In this document: positions 25,710-38,905 of the stretch, one piece after another
Layout: each line of letters starts with the position of its first letter
Position numbering within the stretch: the first letter of the stretch is position 1
NCBI RefSeq assembly: GCF_900113255.1
Contig: NZ_FOOR01000006.1
Span: forward strand, 158,287-222,286
Direction: 5' to 3'
From: Novosphingobium sp. CF614
Lineage (GTDB): Bacteria; Pseudomonadota; Alphaproteobacteria; Sphingomonadales; Sphingomonadaceae
Length of the DNA stretch: 64,000 nt
Notes under the pieces: generated by a model
The model's database searches: none
The model's input: only the letters and a program-made list of their open reading frames with translations
Told to the model about the DNA's origin: nothing
Program-made: the position numbers and the translations under genes

Positions 25710-25817
25710 ATTCCCCCCTCCCGTGAACGGGAGGGGCAGGGGAAGGGCTTGTTACTGCCAGGGAAGGGGTGCCCAACAGGCCCTCCCCCGGCCCCTCCCG
25801 TTCACGGGAGGGGGGAT
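25710..25817. repeat. inverted pair of palindromic repeats between atpD and atpC
   Basis: The left arm (25710-25752) contains CCCTCCCGTGAACGGGAGGG followed by a G-rich tail (GGGGAAGGGCTTGTT). The right arm (25775-25817) is its inverted copy: the same 20-base palindrome and, read on the minus strand, GGGGGAGGGCCTGTT. About 22 bases lie between the arms, with no room for a gene. The architecture (C-rich palindrome, then G-run, in a head-to-head pair) resembles the repeats flanking the DUF559 gene. Confidence 0.85.
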
Positions 25818-25851
25818 TGAAGAGCCCGAACCTTTCGGCTGGGCGCTTCCT

Positions 25852-28210
<2,359 letters not shown>

Positions 28211-28234
28211 AGCTGCCCTAACTCATCCTTCACT

Positions 28235-28326
28235 CGTCATGCTGAACATGTTTCAGCATCCATTCTGCCTTCACGCCCCTGTGCCATCCCGAGAGATGGC
28301 CCCTGAAACAAGTTCAGGGTGACGGG
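28235..28326. repeat. inverted repeat pair between atpA and atpG (family 2)
   Basis: Arms are 28235-28262 (CATGCTGAACATGTTTCAGC) and 28300-28326 (CCCTGAAACAAGTTCAGGG), inverted relative to each other. Between them is a small hairpin, GCCATCCCGAGAGATGGC. The arms follow the CCTGAACTTGTTTCAGG pattern that is widespread in alphaproteobacterial intergenic DNA. It lies inside the atp operon and makes the atpA-atpG gap unusually long. Confidence 0.75.
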
Positions 28327-28358
28327 GAAACGTGAAGGCCGGGGGTTCGCCTTCGTTC

Positions 28359-30457
<2,099 letters not shown>

Positions 30458-30682
30458 GCGTGTCCTATCCTTACATCGGGTGGGCTGGGGCACGAAAGGA
30501 ACCGCGCAAAAGCACGGTTCGGCCCGCAGACGGGGGGCGCATAGCGACGATATTGTTGCGATGCAAGGCACCCCTTGGCCCCCGTGAACGATTCCCGGCA
30601 ATACGGTTTGAACGCAACCGGCGGGAAGCCATCTTGCGGGGATGGCGCCAGATGAGCGGGAGATGACAAACGGGAGCTTTGC
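30458..30682 (-). promoter_or_regulatory. divergent control region of atpHAGDC and the DUF1203-ada genes
   Basis: 225 non-coding bases between two divergent transcription units, so at least two promoters must lie here. I see the atpH ribosome site (read AGGATAGG on the minus strand near 30466-30473) and a weak hairpin around ACCGCGCAAAAGCACGGTT near 30502-30520. No clear Ada box or -35/-10 pair stands out by eye. Confidence 0.4.
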
Positions 30683-31174
30683 ATGACATATCGAATCGCC
30701 GGCCTGCCGCGCGCCGCGTTCACGCGATTCCTCGCGATGGACGACGCGGAACTGGCCGAGAACGGCGCAAGGCGAGTGATCGCCGACGCCGATCATGGTT
30801 ATCCCTGCCGGATCAGCCTTGAGGATGCGAAGCGCGGCGAGAGCCTGGTCCTGCTCAATCATGTCAGTCACGACACCGCGAATCCCTTCCGCACGGCTTA
30901 TGCGATATACGTCCGGGAACATGCCGTCGCCACCGGACCCGGGGCCGAACCCTGGATCGATCGCTTGCCGCCGGTCTTCGCGGGCCGCACGCTGTCGCTG
31001 CGCGGGTTCGATGAAGAGGGCATGCTGGCGGGCGCGCGGCTTGCCTCTCCCGACGAGATCGACGCAAGGATACGGGAGCTGTTTGACATGCCGCGCGTCG
31101 CTTGCATTCATGCGCACAATGCCGCCCATGGATGCTTCGCGGCGCGGATCGAGCGCCACGGAGGCGGGCAATGA
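30683..31174 (+). CDS. DUF1203 domain protein
   Basis: 163 residues. It matches DUF1203 along its length: '[26 protein letters not shown]' is the diagnostic segment, preceded by the family's short N-terminal domain. It also has '[21 protein letters not shown]' near the C-terminus. The conserved Cys, His and Asn residues hint at an enzyme or ligand-binding protein, but the function is unknown. GGGAG sits six bases before the ATG. Its stop overlaps the ada start (ATGA), so the two are translationally coupled. That suggests a role linked to alkylation damage (inference). Confidence 0.85.
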   Translation: MTYRIAGLPRAAFTRFLAMDDAELAENGARRVIADADHGYPCRISLEDAKRGESLVLLNHVSHDTANPFRTAYAIYVREHAVATGPGAEPWIDRLPPVFAGRTLSLRGFDEEGMLAGARLASPDEIDARIRELFDMPRVACIHAHNAAHGCFAARIERHGGGQ

Positions 31175-32208
31175 GCACGACGCGGATGAAGATCGACGAG
31201 GACCGGGCCTGGCAAGCCGTGCTTGCGCGCGACCGGGACTTCGACGGGCAATTCGTCACCGGCGTGCTCTCGACCGGGATATATTGCCGGCCGTCCTGCG
31301 CGGCGCGGCATCCCCGGCGCGAGAACGTGCGCTTCTTCGATGCGCCCGAAGCGGCCGAGGCGGCAGGCTTGCGGCCCTGCCTGCGGTGCCGTCCGACGGA
31401 AGTGGCGCGGGACGAGGAAGCCGTGTCGCGCGCCCTCGAAGCCCTGGCCGGTGCCGAGGAAACCCCGGCGCTCGCCCAGCTGGCGGAACGGGTGGGATAT
31501 AGCCCCGCGCATTTCCAGCGCGTATTCAAGCGCGCGGTCGGTCTTTCGCCGGCCGAATTCCTGCGGGTCCGGCGGGTCGGTATGGCGGGCGACGCCCTGA
31601 GCGCCGGGGCCAGCGTCACGCAGGCGATCTATGACGCCGGGTTCGGGGCCTCGTCCCGATTCTATGAAGCGAGTGAAGGGAGGATGGGCATGGCGCCTTC
31701 GGCATGGCGTGACGGCGGGCGGGGGGTGACGATCCGCTGGGCAGTGGTGCCAACAACCCTGGGCGAGATGCTGGTGGCCGCCACCGACAAGGGCGTCTGT
31801 CGGCTCTCCTTCAACGAAAGCGTGGACGACCTTGCCGAGCGTTTTCCCAAGGCAGACCTGGTGCAGGGCGGCGATGATTTCTCCCGGCTGCTGGTCGACG
31901 TGGTCGGCGCGGTCGAGCAGCCCGGCCAGTCACGCTCCATACCCCTCGATGTCCAGGGCACCGCTTTCCAGGAAGCGGTCTGGCGCGAATTGCAGCGCAT
32001 CCCGCCCGGCGAGACCCGCACTTACGCCCAGATCGCCGCAGCCGTCGGCCGGCCCGGCGCGGTGCGCGCGACCGGATCGGCCAACGGGGCCAACAACGTC
32101 GCGGTGCTGATTCCCTGCCACCGCGTGATCCGCACCGACGGCACGCTGGGCGGCTATGCCTACGGGCTCGAAATCAAGCGTAAGTTGCTGGAAAGGGAAG
32201 GAACTTGA
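31171..32208 (+). CDS. ada: Ada: methylphosphotriester/O6-methylguanine repair protein and regulator
   Basis: 345 residues with all three Ada modules. The N-terminal zinc domain has four Cys (39, 43, 70, 73 in 'YCRPSC' and 'CLRC'); Cys39 is the likely methyl acceptor from phosphotriesters. An AraC-type helix-turn-helix covers ~95-175 ('[35 protein letters not shown]'). The C-terminal methyltransferase has its acceptor Cys near 316 in 'IPCHRVI'. After methylation of the first site the protein activates the adaptive response. It is coupled to the upstream DUF1203 gene. No alkB or alkA is adjacent. Confidence 0.95.
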   Translation: MSTTRMKIDEDRAWQAVLARDRDFDGQFVTGVLSTGIYCRPSCAARHPRRENVRFFDAPEAAEAAGLRPCLRCRPTEVARDEEAVSRALEALAGAEETPALAQLAERVGYSPAHFQRVFKRAVGLSPAEFLRVRRVGMAGDALSAGASVTQAIYDAGFGASSRFYEASEGRMGMAPSAWRDGGRGVTIRWAVVPTTLGEMLVAATDKGVCRLSFNESVDDLAERFPKADLVQGGDDFSRLLVDVVGAVEQPGQSRSIPLDVQGTAFQEAVWRELQRIPPGETRTYAQIAAAVGRPGAVRATGSANGANNVAVLIPCHRVIRTDGTLGGYAYGLEIKRKLLEREGT

Positions 32209-32233
32209 CGGGTAGAAAGACTATTGTTCGAAG

Positions 32234-33793
32234 CTATGAATTCGGTACGATAGTGACCTGCTCGTTCTTAGCTGATTGCTCCATCTGTTCGATCGCCGCC
32301 AGAATTTTCTTGGCACCGCTCGATGCGTGTGGGTTATTGGCGAGAACCGTCATAACCGAGATGGCTTCCGCGAAGTGGTGCTGGTTCGCGAGATCGAGGG
32401 CGTAGGCAATACGCACCTCGTTGACTTCAGGGATGAGTTCGTACGCACGACCCAGCGCAGCTTGCGCCGATGCCGGCGGCACTATCCGTTCCTGAGCATA
32501 GGATTGATAGTAGAGATAAAGAGCCTGGGGGTCATTGGGATCAATGTTATTGGCGGCGGCGATTTCTCGCCGAACTTGTGACCATTCCTGCGTGGTGCCT
32601 TGACGTTGATTAAGACTATGCAACATCAGCCGCGCCTTGGCGAGGTGAAGGCTAGGTTCACGAGGAGAAATTTCGAGCGCGTGATCGACGAAAGCTTCAA
32701 CTCTAGCGAGATCCTTGCTCTCGGATTCGGCCAAATCGTCGCTTTTGTTGTCGTCGGACGATGAGACGAAGGCTTTTTTTACGCCGAGCACCCGATCAGT
32801 CTCGGCAATGGCAGCATCGCGGATCACGCGCGGGGCTTCTGGATAGCGTTGGGCCAACGTGCGGAGTTCTTCGAGCGCGCTATCGGCAAGACGCGCAATA
32901 CGAATGTTCAGCGAAAGCGCCGCTAGCCTGGAATCGATATCATCGAGAGGAACGATTCGAATTTCGCCTGAATAGACTAATGGTGTATTGGCGCGGCGAA
33001 AGGGGACGCGCCCGACCGCGTATTTACGCAGGTCCGCATCAAGTTTTTTGAGATTTCCGAACGCTGCGGCGGCCTCCTTGAGATTCTGGCCTCTTCGAAA
33101 TCGTTGAAGATAGTCGATCAACTGTCCCTGGCGAGATTGGTCGAAATTCAACATATGCACAAGGAGCCAGCCGCGGGCGTAAATCATCGACACATCATCG
33201 GTTGATGGTTTCTCGTCGATGAGACCAAGCAGTTCTTCGATGGAAATGTTGCCGTGCATCACGTCGTAGGCACGTATGTCATCCACTTTGCCGATGGTCC
33301 AGATGCCGTCACGGGTGAAATCGACGGTTGATACGAACTCGGCAAAACCTTCCTGGTACCAAAGCGGAGCGATGTCCTCGAAATGGCGGAACATGAAATG
33401 ATGACCGTATTCGTGGAATAGAACCGGCAGCCCACCGGCTTCGTAGCGGCTCGTTTGCAGGCGACTAGCTACGACATACGAGCCGGCTATGTCGGGATGG
33501 TAGAAGCCCGCGACAGACTGGTTACCAACTAATGTACCGATATCGCTCGAAGTATCGAGTAGATAGACGGTCAGTCGGCTGGGATGATCTTCCTGAGGCG
33601 TGTTGAGCAAGGCTCGCAGCAACGTGTCGAACCGTTCCAGCGTCTCGGCAAATTCCTTCAGTGTTGCCGCGGGGCCATCACTGTAGATCACGAAGTTGTT
33701 GGATTCCGCCTTGTTCCAGCCTGTAGCCGTCGCTGGTGCAGAAGATAGGAGCGTCCAAAGGAGCGCCAGCCCCAAACCAATCTGTTTGCGCAA
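32234..33793 (-). CDS. exported HExxH metalloprotease-like protein with TPR region
   Basis: 519 residues. Signal peptide ~1-24. Residues ~27-160 look like a DUF1570/peptidase-MA type gluzincin domain: 'FNNFVIYSDG'-like start ('SNNFVIYSDGPA') and a zinc motif HEYGH (127-131) followed by 'WYQEGFAEFVS', whose Glu (148 or 152) is the likely third ligand. Residues ~300-510 are helical repeats of TPR type, among them 'EPSLHLAKARLMLHSLNQ' and 'NEVRIAYALDLANQHHFAEAISVMTVL'. It is probably periplasmic. The substrate is unknown. The gene is clearly less GC-rich than its neighbours, with more AT-ending codons, which suggests recent transfer. Confidence 0.7.
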   Translation of the reverse strand: MRKQIGLGLALLWTLLSSAPATATGWNKAESNNFVIYSDGPAATLKEFAETLERFDTLLRALLNTPQEDHPSRLTVYLLDTSSDIGTLVGNQSVAGFYHPDIAGSYVVASRLQTSRYEAGGLPVLFHEYGHHFMFRHFEDIAPLWYQEGFAEFVSTVDFTRDGIWTIGKVDDIRAYDVMHGNISIEELLGLIDEKPSTDDVSMIYARGWLLVHMLNFDQSRQGQLIDYLQRFRRGQNLKEAAAAFGNLKKLDADLRKYAVGRVPFRRANTPLVYSGEIRIVPLDDIDSRLAALSLNIRIARLADSALEELRTLAQRYPEAPRVIRDAAIAETDRVLGVKKAFVSSSDDNKSDDLAESESKDLARVEAFVDHALEISPREPSLHLAKARLMLHSLNQRQGTTQEWSQVRREIAAANNIDPNDPQALYLYYQSYAQERIVPPASAQAALGRAYELIPEVNEVRIAYALDLANQHHFAEAISVMTVLANNPHASSGAKKILAAIEQMEQSAKNEQVTIVPNS

Positions 33794-33823
33794 CTTGTTT
33801 CCCCGTCGTTGCTAATCAACCGA

Positions 33824-36001
33824 CTAAACAAAGCTGTAGGGGTCGATGTCAATGTTTACCCGCACGCCGCGCGGGAACTGCAGGGGATCGAGCCACGCGC
33901 GCAGCGTCTTCTGGAGCTCGGCGCTGCGGCGTGCATTGATTAAGAGGCGAAAACGGTGCCGCCCTCGTAGCAGGGAGAGCGGCGCGGGAGCGGGGCCGAG
34001 GACCAGCATGTCCGGCAGGTTGGGCGCGGTGCCGCCGATGGCGCGCGCGGCGGCGAGGGCTTCGGTCTGGTCTTCCGAGCTGACGATGATCGCCGCCCAC
34101 CGCCCGAAGGGAGGAGCGCCCGCATCGCGGCGGGCTTCGGTTTCGGCGGTGTAGAAAGCGTCGCGATCGCCGTTCGCCAGCGCGGCGATGACGGCGGCTT
34201 CCGGGTGCCGGGTCTGGATCAGCACTTCGCCCGGCTTCGCGCCGCGTCCGGCCCGCCCCGCGACTTGCGCGATCTGCTGGTAGGTGCGTTCCGCCGCGCG
34301 CAAGTCCCCGCCTTCGAGGCCAAGGTCGGCATCGATCACGCCGACCAGCGTCAATTCGGGGAAGTGGTATCCCTTGGTGACGAGCTGGGTGCCGATGATG
34401 ACGTCGATCGCCCCGCTTTCGGCCATGGCGACGAATTCGGCGATGGCCTCCGGATGGTTCATGGTGTCCGAAGTCACCAGCGCGGTGCGCGCCTCGGGCA
34501 GGATTTCCGCGACTTCGTCGGCGATCCGTTCGACGCCGGGGCCGCATGCGACCAGGCAGTCGGCGGTGCCGCAGTCGGGGCAGGCATCGGGCACCGGCAC
34601 TTCATGTCCGCAATGATGGCAGGCGAGGCGCCGGGAAAAACGATGCTCGACCAGCCAGGCCGTGCAGTTCGGGCACTGGAAGCGATAACCGCAGTTGCGG
34701 CACAGCGTCAGCGGGGCATAACCACGCCGGTTGAGGAACAGCAGCGACTGTTCGCCGCGCTCCAGCCGCGCCTTCATCTCCTCGACCAGTCGCGGGGCCA
34801 GCCAGCGACCGCGTTCGGGCACTTCCTTGCGCAAGTCGACGACGTGGATCTCGGGCAGCCTGGCACCGCCGAAACGGTCGGGCAGGGCGATCTTGCGGTA
34901 GATTCCGGCCTCCGCGAGTTGCATTGATTCGAGCGCGGGGGTGGCGCTGGCGAGAATCACCGGCAGGCCTTCGAACTTGGCGCGGATAACCGCCACGTCG
35001 CGCGCGTTGTAGCGCACGCCGTCATCCTGCTTGAACGATACCTCGTGCGCCTCGTCGACGACGATCAGCCCCAGGTTCGCATAAGGCAGAAACAGGGCCG
35101 AACGGGCCCCGACCACGACCTGGGCCGCGCCCAGCACGATCGAACGCCACGCGCGCCGCCGCTCGCTCGACTTGAGCGAGGAGTGCCACAGCACCGGCGG
35201 CACGCCGAAACGGTGCTCGAAACGGCGCAGGAAATTTTCCGTCAGCGCGATCTCGGGCAGCAGCACCAGCACTTGCCTGCCAAGCCGCAGCGCCTCGGCC
35301 ACGGCGTCGAAATAGCACTCCGTCTTGCCCGAACCGGTGACGCCGTCGAGCAGGAAGGGGGCGAAGCCGTCCCCGTCGGAACTGGCGCGCACCGCGCTAA
35401 CGAAAATCTCGGCGGCGGCCCGCTGGTCCTCGCTGAGTTGGGGCACCGCGAAGCCGGGCCGGGCGGCCGGGTAGGGTCGGTCGAGGTCCACCGTCACCGG
35501 TTCCAGCAGCCCGGCGCCGACCATGCCGCGCAGCACGCCTTCCGACACGCCCGCCAGTTCGGCCAGCTCGCGGATGGAGGCCTGCTCGCCTTGCAGCGCA
35601 TCGAGCGCGGCGGCGCGCTGCGGGGTCAGGCGCGCGGGTTCCTGGCCGGTCAGGCGGTATTCGGTGGCGGTGCCGCCGCCGCGCAGCGCCGCCATGCTGC
35701 CCAGCGCCATGCGGGCGACCGACGAGAGCGGCGCACAGTAGTAATCGGCGGTCCATTCGATCAGCCGCCGCAATCGCGCGGGAAGCGGCGGAACCGGCAA
35801 TGCTTCGAGCAGCGGGCGCAGCTTGGATTCCGGCACTTCCTGCGCGCTCAGGCGTTCCGGTTCCCAGACGATGCCCAGCACCTGGCGCGGGCCGAGCGGC
35901 GCGATGACGACCGAACCGAATTCGATCGCCATCGCTTCGGGCACGCGATAGTCGAGAACGCCGAGCGCGGTGTTGAAGACGAGGAGTCGGACGCGTTTCA
36001 T
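33824..36001 (-). CDS. priA: primosomal protein N' (replication restart helicase)
   Basis: 725 residues from ATG at 36001. PriA reloads the replisome at stalled forks. Order: 3'-DNA-binding domain (~1-105), winged helix, helicase core with Walker A 'GVTGSGKTE' (~220) and DEAH box 'VVDEAHEVSFKQ' (~320). Next come eight zinc cysteines in 'CRNCGYRFQCPNC' through 'CHHCGHEVPVPDACPDCG', then helicase motifs V-VI ('GTQLVTKGYHFPELTLVGVIDAD', 'QVAGRAGRG'). A longer open frame upstream overlaps the divergent lipoprotein gene and is not protein-like. Confidence 0.96.
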   Translation of the reverse strand: MKRVRLLVFNTALGVLDYRVPEAMAIEFGSVVIAPLGPRQVLGIVWEPERLSAQEVPESKLRPLLEALPVPPLPARLRRLIEWTADYYCAPLSSVARMALGSMAALRGGGTATEYRLTGQEPARLTPQRAAALDALQGEQASIRELAELAGVSEGVLRGMVGAGLLEPVTVDLDRPYPAARPGFAVPQLSEDQRAAAEIFVSAVRASSDGDGFAPFLLDGVTGSGKTECYFDAVAEALRLGRQVLVLLPEIALTENFLRRFEHRFGVPPVLWHSSLKSSERRRAWRSIVLGAAQVVVGARSALFLPYANLGLIVVDEAHEVSFKQDDGVRYNARDVAVIRAKFEGLPVILASATPALESMQLAEAGIYRKIALPDRFGGARLPEIHVVDLRKEVPERGRWLAPRLVEEMKARLERGEQSLLFLNRRGYAPLTLCRNCGYRFQCPNCTAWLVEHRFSRRLACHHCGHEVPVPDACPDCGTADCLVACGPGVERIADEVAEILPEARTALVTSDTMNHPEAIAEFVAMAESGAIDVIIGTQLVTKGYHFPELTLVGVIDADLGLEGGDLRAAERTYQQIAQVAGRAGRGAKPGEVLIQTRHPEAAVIAALANGDRDAFYTAETEARRDAGAPPFGRWAAIIVSSEDQTEALAAARAIGGTAPNLPDMLVLGPAPAPLSLLRGRHRFRLLINARRSAELQKTLRAWLDPLQFPRGVRVNIDIDPYSFV

Positions 36002-36034
36002 CTGCGGTGCATATAGGCACCGGCGGATCGGATC

Positions 36035-36742
36035 GTGAAGGAGGCGGACATGGAAGGTTGGGGATCGGGCAAGGGCACTCTGGAACGCCGCGCGGTGCTG
36101 GCGGCCCTGCTGGCGGGGGCGGGCGCGCTGGCGTTGCCGGGCTGCGCCTCGATGGGGCAGGGCGGCCAGGTGGAGGTCGTGCGCCGCCTGCTGGCGCTCT
36201 CGACGCAGCGCGCCTTCGCGCGGCTGACCCAGCCGGATGGCTTCTGGAACAGCGCGGTGGCCCGTATCAACCTGCCGGTCCTGTTCGGCAAGCCGGGCTC
36301 GATCGCGTCGAAGGTGCTCAAGTCCTCGGTATTTCGCGAAAAGCTCCAGCACCTGCTCAACAACATTGCCGAGGACGGCGCCCGCAGGGCGGCGCCGGTG
36401 GTGGCCGAAGCGGTGCGGGGGACAGCGATCGGCGATGGAGCGGCGCTGCTGAAAGGGGGGCGCACCGCCGCGACCACGTACTTGCGCCAGGCGATGGGGC
36501 CGGCGCTGGTCAATGCGATGATTCCCGAGCTCGACCAAGTGATGCGCGCCGCCGACGATCCGATCCTGGGCCAGGCGATCGGGGCGCTGTCCGGTGTGAA
36601 CATCCAGGACGCCGCCCATGCCCTGGCGCTGGAGGCGGATAACGCGATCTGGTACGAGATCGGCGCCAGCGAGGCGGAAATCCGCGAGAATCCAGCCTCC
36701 ACCAACGATCCGGTGCTGATCGCGGGACTGAAGCTATCGTGA
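36035..36742 (+). CDS. DUF4197 domain lipoprotein
   Basis: 235 residues. Twin-arginine-like start ('GTLERRAVLAALLAGAGALALPGCASMG') with a lipobox ending in Cys near residue 37, then a DUF4197 domain ('LLALSTQRAFARLTQPDGFWNSAVARINLP', 'AAPVVAEAVRGTAIGDGAALLKGG', 'TTYLR', ending 'AIWYEIGASEAEIRENPASTNDPVLIAGL'). The family is periplasmic and of unknown function. The start at 36035 or 36050 is undecided; the second still leaves a full signal. It is divergent from priA with only 33 bases between the starts. Confidence 0.85.
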   Translation: MKEADMEGWGSGKGTLERRAVLAALLAGAGALALPGCASMGQGGQVEVVRRLLALSTQRAFARLTQPDGFWNSAVARINLPVLFGKPGSIASKVLKSSVFREKLQHLLNNIAEDGARRAAPVVAEAVRGTAIGDGAALLKGGRTAATTYLRQAMGPALVNAMIPELDQVMRAADDPILGQAIGALSGVNIQDAAHALALEADNAIWYEIGASEAEIRENPASTNDPVLIAGLKLS

Positions 36743-36839
36743 ACCTTCCGGTCCCTGCGCCACGGGGCTGCGGTAACTCTAGCCCGGCGGAATTCGCTTC
36801 CCTATAGCGCTCCCGAGACTCGCCAGCCAGGATCCACAC

Positions 36840-37490
36840 ATGAAGTTCTTCGTCGACACCGCCGAAATCGCCGACATCAGGGAGCTTGCCGATACCGGCC
36901 TGCTCGACGGCGTCACCACCAACCCCTCGCTGATCGCCAAGTCGGGCCGGGATTTCATGGAAGTGACGGCGGAGATCTGCAAGATCACCCACGGCCCGGT
37001 CTCGGCCGAAGTGGTCGCGCTCGACCACGAGGGGATGATGCGCGAGGCCGAAGTGCTGCGCCGCATCGCCGACAACGTCTGCATCAAGGTGCCGCTCACC
37101 ATCGACGGGCTCAAGACCTGCCGCAAGCTTACCTCGGACGGGACGATGGTCAACGTCACCTTGTGCTTCTCGGCCAACCAGGCGCTGCTCGCGGCCAAGG
37201 CGGGGGCGAGCTTCATCTCGCCCTTTATCGGTCGGCACGACGACAATGGCTTCGACGGCATCGACCTGATCCGCGACATCCGCCTGATCTATGATAACTA
37301 CAGTTTCGAGACCGAGATCCTCGCCGCCTCGATCCGCCATCCGGTCCATGTCCTGGAATGCGCCCGGATCGGCGCCGACGTGGCGACGATGCCGCCTGCC
37401 GTCATCAAGAGCCTGTTCAAGCACGTCCTTACCGAGAAGGGCATCGAAGGCTTCCTGGCGGACTGGGCCAAGACCGGGCAGACGATCTGA
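36840..37490 (+). CDS. fsa: transaldolase family / fructose-6-phosphate aldolase
   Basis: 216 residues, the short form of the family. '[36 protein letters not shown]' opens it. The Schiff-base Lys is Lys83 in 'CIKVPLT'. '[29 protein letters not shown]' and '[35 protein letters not shown]' complete the barrel. Length matches Fsa/TalC rather than the longer classical transaldolase. Members interconvert fructose-6-phosphate or act as transaldolase in the pentose phosphate pathway; which reaction dominates cannot be told from sequence. It lies about 97 bases after the DUF4197 gene. Confidence 0.93.
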   Translation: MKFFVDTAEIADIRELADTGLLDGVTTNPSLIAKSGRDFMEVTAEICKITHGPVSAEVVALDHEGMMREAEVLRRIADNVCIKVPLTIDGLKTCRKLTSDGTMVNVTLCFSANQALLAAKAGASFISPFIGRHDDNGFDGIDLIRDIRLIYDNYSFETEILAASIRHPVHVLECARIGADVATMPPAVIKSLFKHVLTEKGIEGFLADWAKTGQTI

Positions 37491-37588
37491 GCGCGGGCCC
37501 GGACCGAGCGGTTCGGCGCTGCTTCGGCGGCTTCACCGCCTTGTGACGACGAGCGGAGAAGCCGAGTCTCGTTTTGAGAGACTTGGTA

Positions 37589-38035
37589 TTACAGTCCGCC
37601 CATGAAGCGGAAGCCGAAGCGGTAGGTGGCCGGATCGATGGTGCCGCCCGTCACCTTTTCGGGCTGGACTTCGGCCAGTTCCAGGCTGCCGTCGGCGACC
37701 TGGACCGGCTTGCCCGACGTGATTTCCTGCATGGTCCCGCCCGAACCGAGATCGATCCGCACGCGCAGGCGCACCTGGCCGGCCCAGACGCAGCGCGCGT
37801 TCATCGGGCAGCGGCTGTCTTCCAGCACTTCGATCGGCGTCACCCTGGGGCCATCCACGGTCACGGTCTGGCCCAGCGCGGCATAGGCGAGGGAAGAAGG
37901 GTTCCCGGCCGGTGCCTGTGTAGGTGCCTGTGAAGGTGGGGGCGGCGCGGTATCGCGCGGTTCGGCGGGTGGGATCACCGTGCAGCCGGCGATGCACAGG
38001 GGAGCCAGCAGGAGGAGCAGGGGGCGTGTTTTCAT
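37589..38035 (-). CDS. small lipoprotein of unknown function
   Basis: 148 residues. Lipoprotein signal 'LLLLLAPLCIAGCTVIPP' (Cys near residue 18), then a Pro/Thr/Gln-rich linker ('PPPPSQAPTQAPAG'), then a compact beta-rich domain of ~95 residues ('LGQTVTVDGPRVTPIEVLEDSRCPMNARCVWAGQVRLRVRI') with two Cys that may pair. The 'LEDSRCPMNARCVWAG' motif is known from many uncharacterised proteobacterial proteins. Probably at the outer membrane. The ATG at 38035 was chosen because the signal starts there. Divergent from thiE. Confidence 0.8.
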   Translation of the reverse strand: MKTRPLLLLLAPLCIAGCTVIPPAEPRDTAPPPPSQAPTQAPAGNPSSLAYAALGQTVTVDGPRVTPIEVLEDSRCPMNARCVWAGQVRLRVRIDLGSGGTMQEITSGKPVQVADGSLELAEVQPEKVTGGTIDPATYRFGFRFMGGL

Positions 38036-38112
38036 CGCCCCGGCCAAGCATGGCGCGCATGAACGGCTCCGGAATGCTTGGCGCGCGCGCGCCGCGGCGT
38101 TAGAGCGCGGCG

Positions 38113-38784
38113 ATGACTGACAGAACCGACCATGCCACCTCCGCTGAAACAGAACGCGAACCCGCACAGCTCTATCTGATCTCGCCGCTCGATGTGGGCG
38201 GCGCCTTTCCGGAGCGCCTTGCCCGCGCGCTCGATGCCGGGCCGGTGGCGGCGTTCCAGTTCCGCGTGAAAGACCTGGACCAGCACGAGGCGGCACGCCT
38301 TGCGGCGCCTTTGCAGGCGCTCTGCGCCGCCCGCGACGTGGCGTTCATCGTCAACGATTCGATCAGCCTCGCCAAACGCATCGGCGCCGACGGCGTCCAT
38401 CTCGGGCAAGAGGACGGCACGGTGGAGGAAGCCCGCAAGGCGCTGGGGCGCGATGCGCAAGTGGGCGTGACCTGCCATGACAGCCGCCACCTGGCAATGG
38501 AAGCGGGCGAGGCGGGCGCCGACTACGTGGCCTTCGGAGCCTTCTTCCCGACCACGACCAAGCCCGTGAAGCACACCGCCGGGCTCGACCTGCTGGAATG
38601 GTGGCAGGCGCTGTTCGAGATTCCCTGTGTCGCCATCGGCGGGATCACGCCGGAAAACTGCGCGCCGCTGGTGGCGGCCGGGGCGGACTTCCTCGCCGTT
38701 TCGGGCGCGGTGTGGAATGGTGACGAGGCGGCGGCGGTCAAGGCCTTCCACGCGGCGATGGCGGGGGCACTACCAGCTTTTTGA
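38113..38784 (+). CDS. thiE: thiamine phosphate synthase
   Basis: 223 residues. Joins the hydroxymethylpyrimidine diphosphate and thiazole phosphate moieties into thiamine phosphate. The fold is a TIM barrel: 'LYLISPLDVGG', 'FQFRVKDLDQHEAARLAAPLQALC' (the usual QLR-like start), 'FIVNDSISLAKRIGADGVHLGQEDG', 'VGVTCHD', 'DYVAFGAFFPTTTKP' and 'IPCVAIGGITPENCAPLVAAGADFLAVSGAVW'. The N-terminal ~15 residues are a variable tail. It sits beside the F420 genes, but the repeat-bearing gap after it and the opposite strand of cofC argue against a shared transcript. Confidence 0.9.
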   Translation: MTDRTDHATSAETEREPAQLYLISPLDVGGAFPERLARALDAGPVAAFQFRVKDLDQHEAARLAAPLQALCAARDVAFIVNDSISLAKRIGADGVHLGQEDGTVEEARKALGRDAQVGVTCHDSRHLAMEAGEAGADYVAFGAFFPTTTKPVKHTAGLDLLEWWQALFEIPCVAIGGITPENCAPLVAAGADFLAVSGAVWNGDEAAAVKAFHAAMAGALPAF

Positions 38785-38815
38785 TGCATTGTGCCCAAGA
38801 CCCGCTCCACGCCCG

Positions 38816-38892
38816 CTGGCACTGAGCCCGTCGAAGGATACTGGCCTGTCCCCTTCGGCAGGCCCAGGACGAGCAGGTTCCGATTCGGATTG
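38816..38892. repeat. REP-like repeat pair between thiE and cofC (family 1)
   Basis: Lies in the 121-base convergent gap. It has two arms: one with GAGCCCGTCGAAGGA near 38823 and one near 38850-38875 that, read on the minus strand, gives CCTGGGCCTGCCGAAGG preceded by ATCCGAATCGGAACCTGCTCG. The flank AATCCGAATCG matches the flanks of the copies at 13790 and 19992. Confidence 0.75.
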
Positions 38893-38905
38893 TGAGCACG
38901 ATCCT

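Noticed and set aside
36002..36619. Upstream extension of priA
   Set aside because: It overlaps the DUF4197 gene on the other strand and is not protein-like; PriA starts at 'MKRVRLLVFN'.
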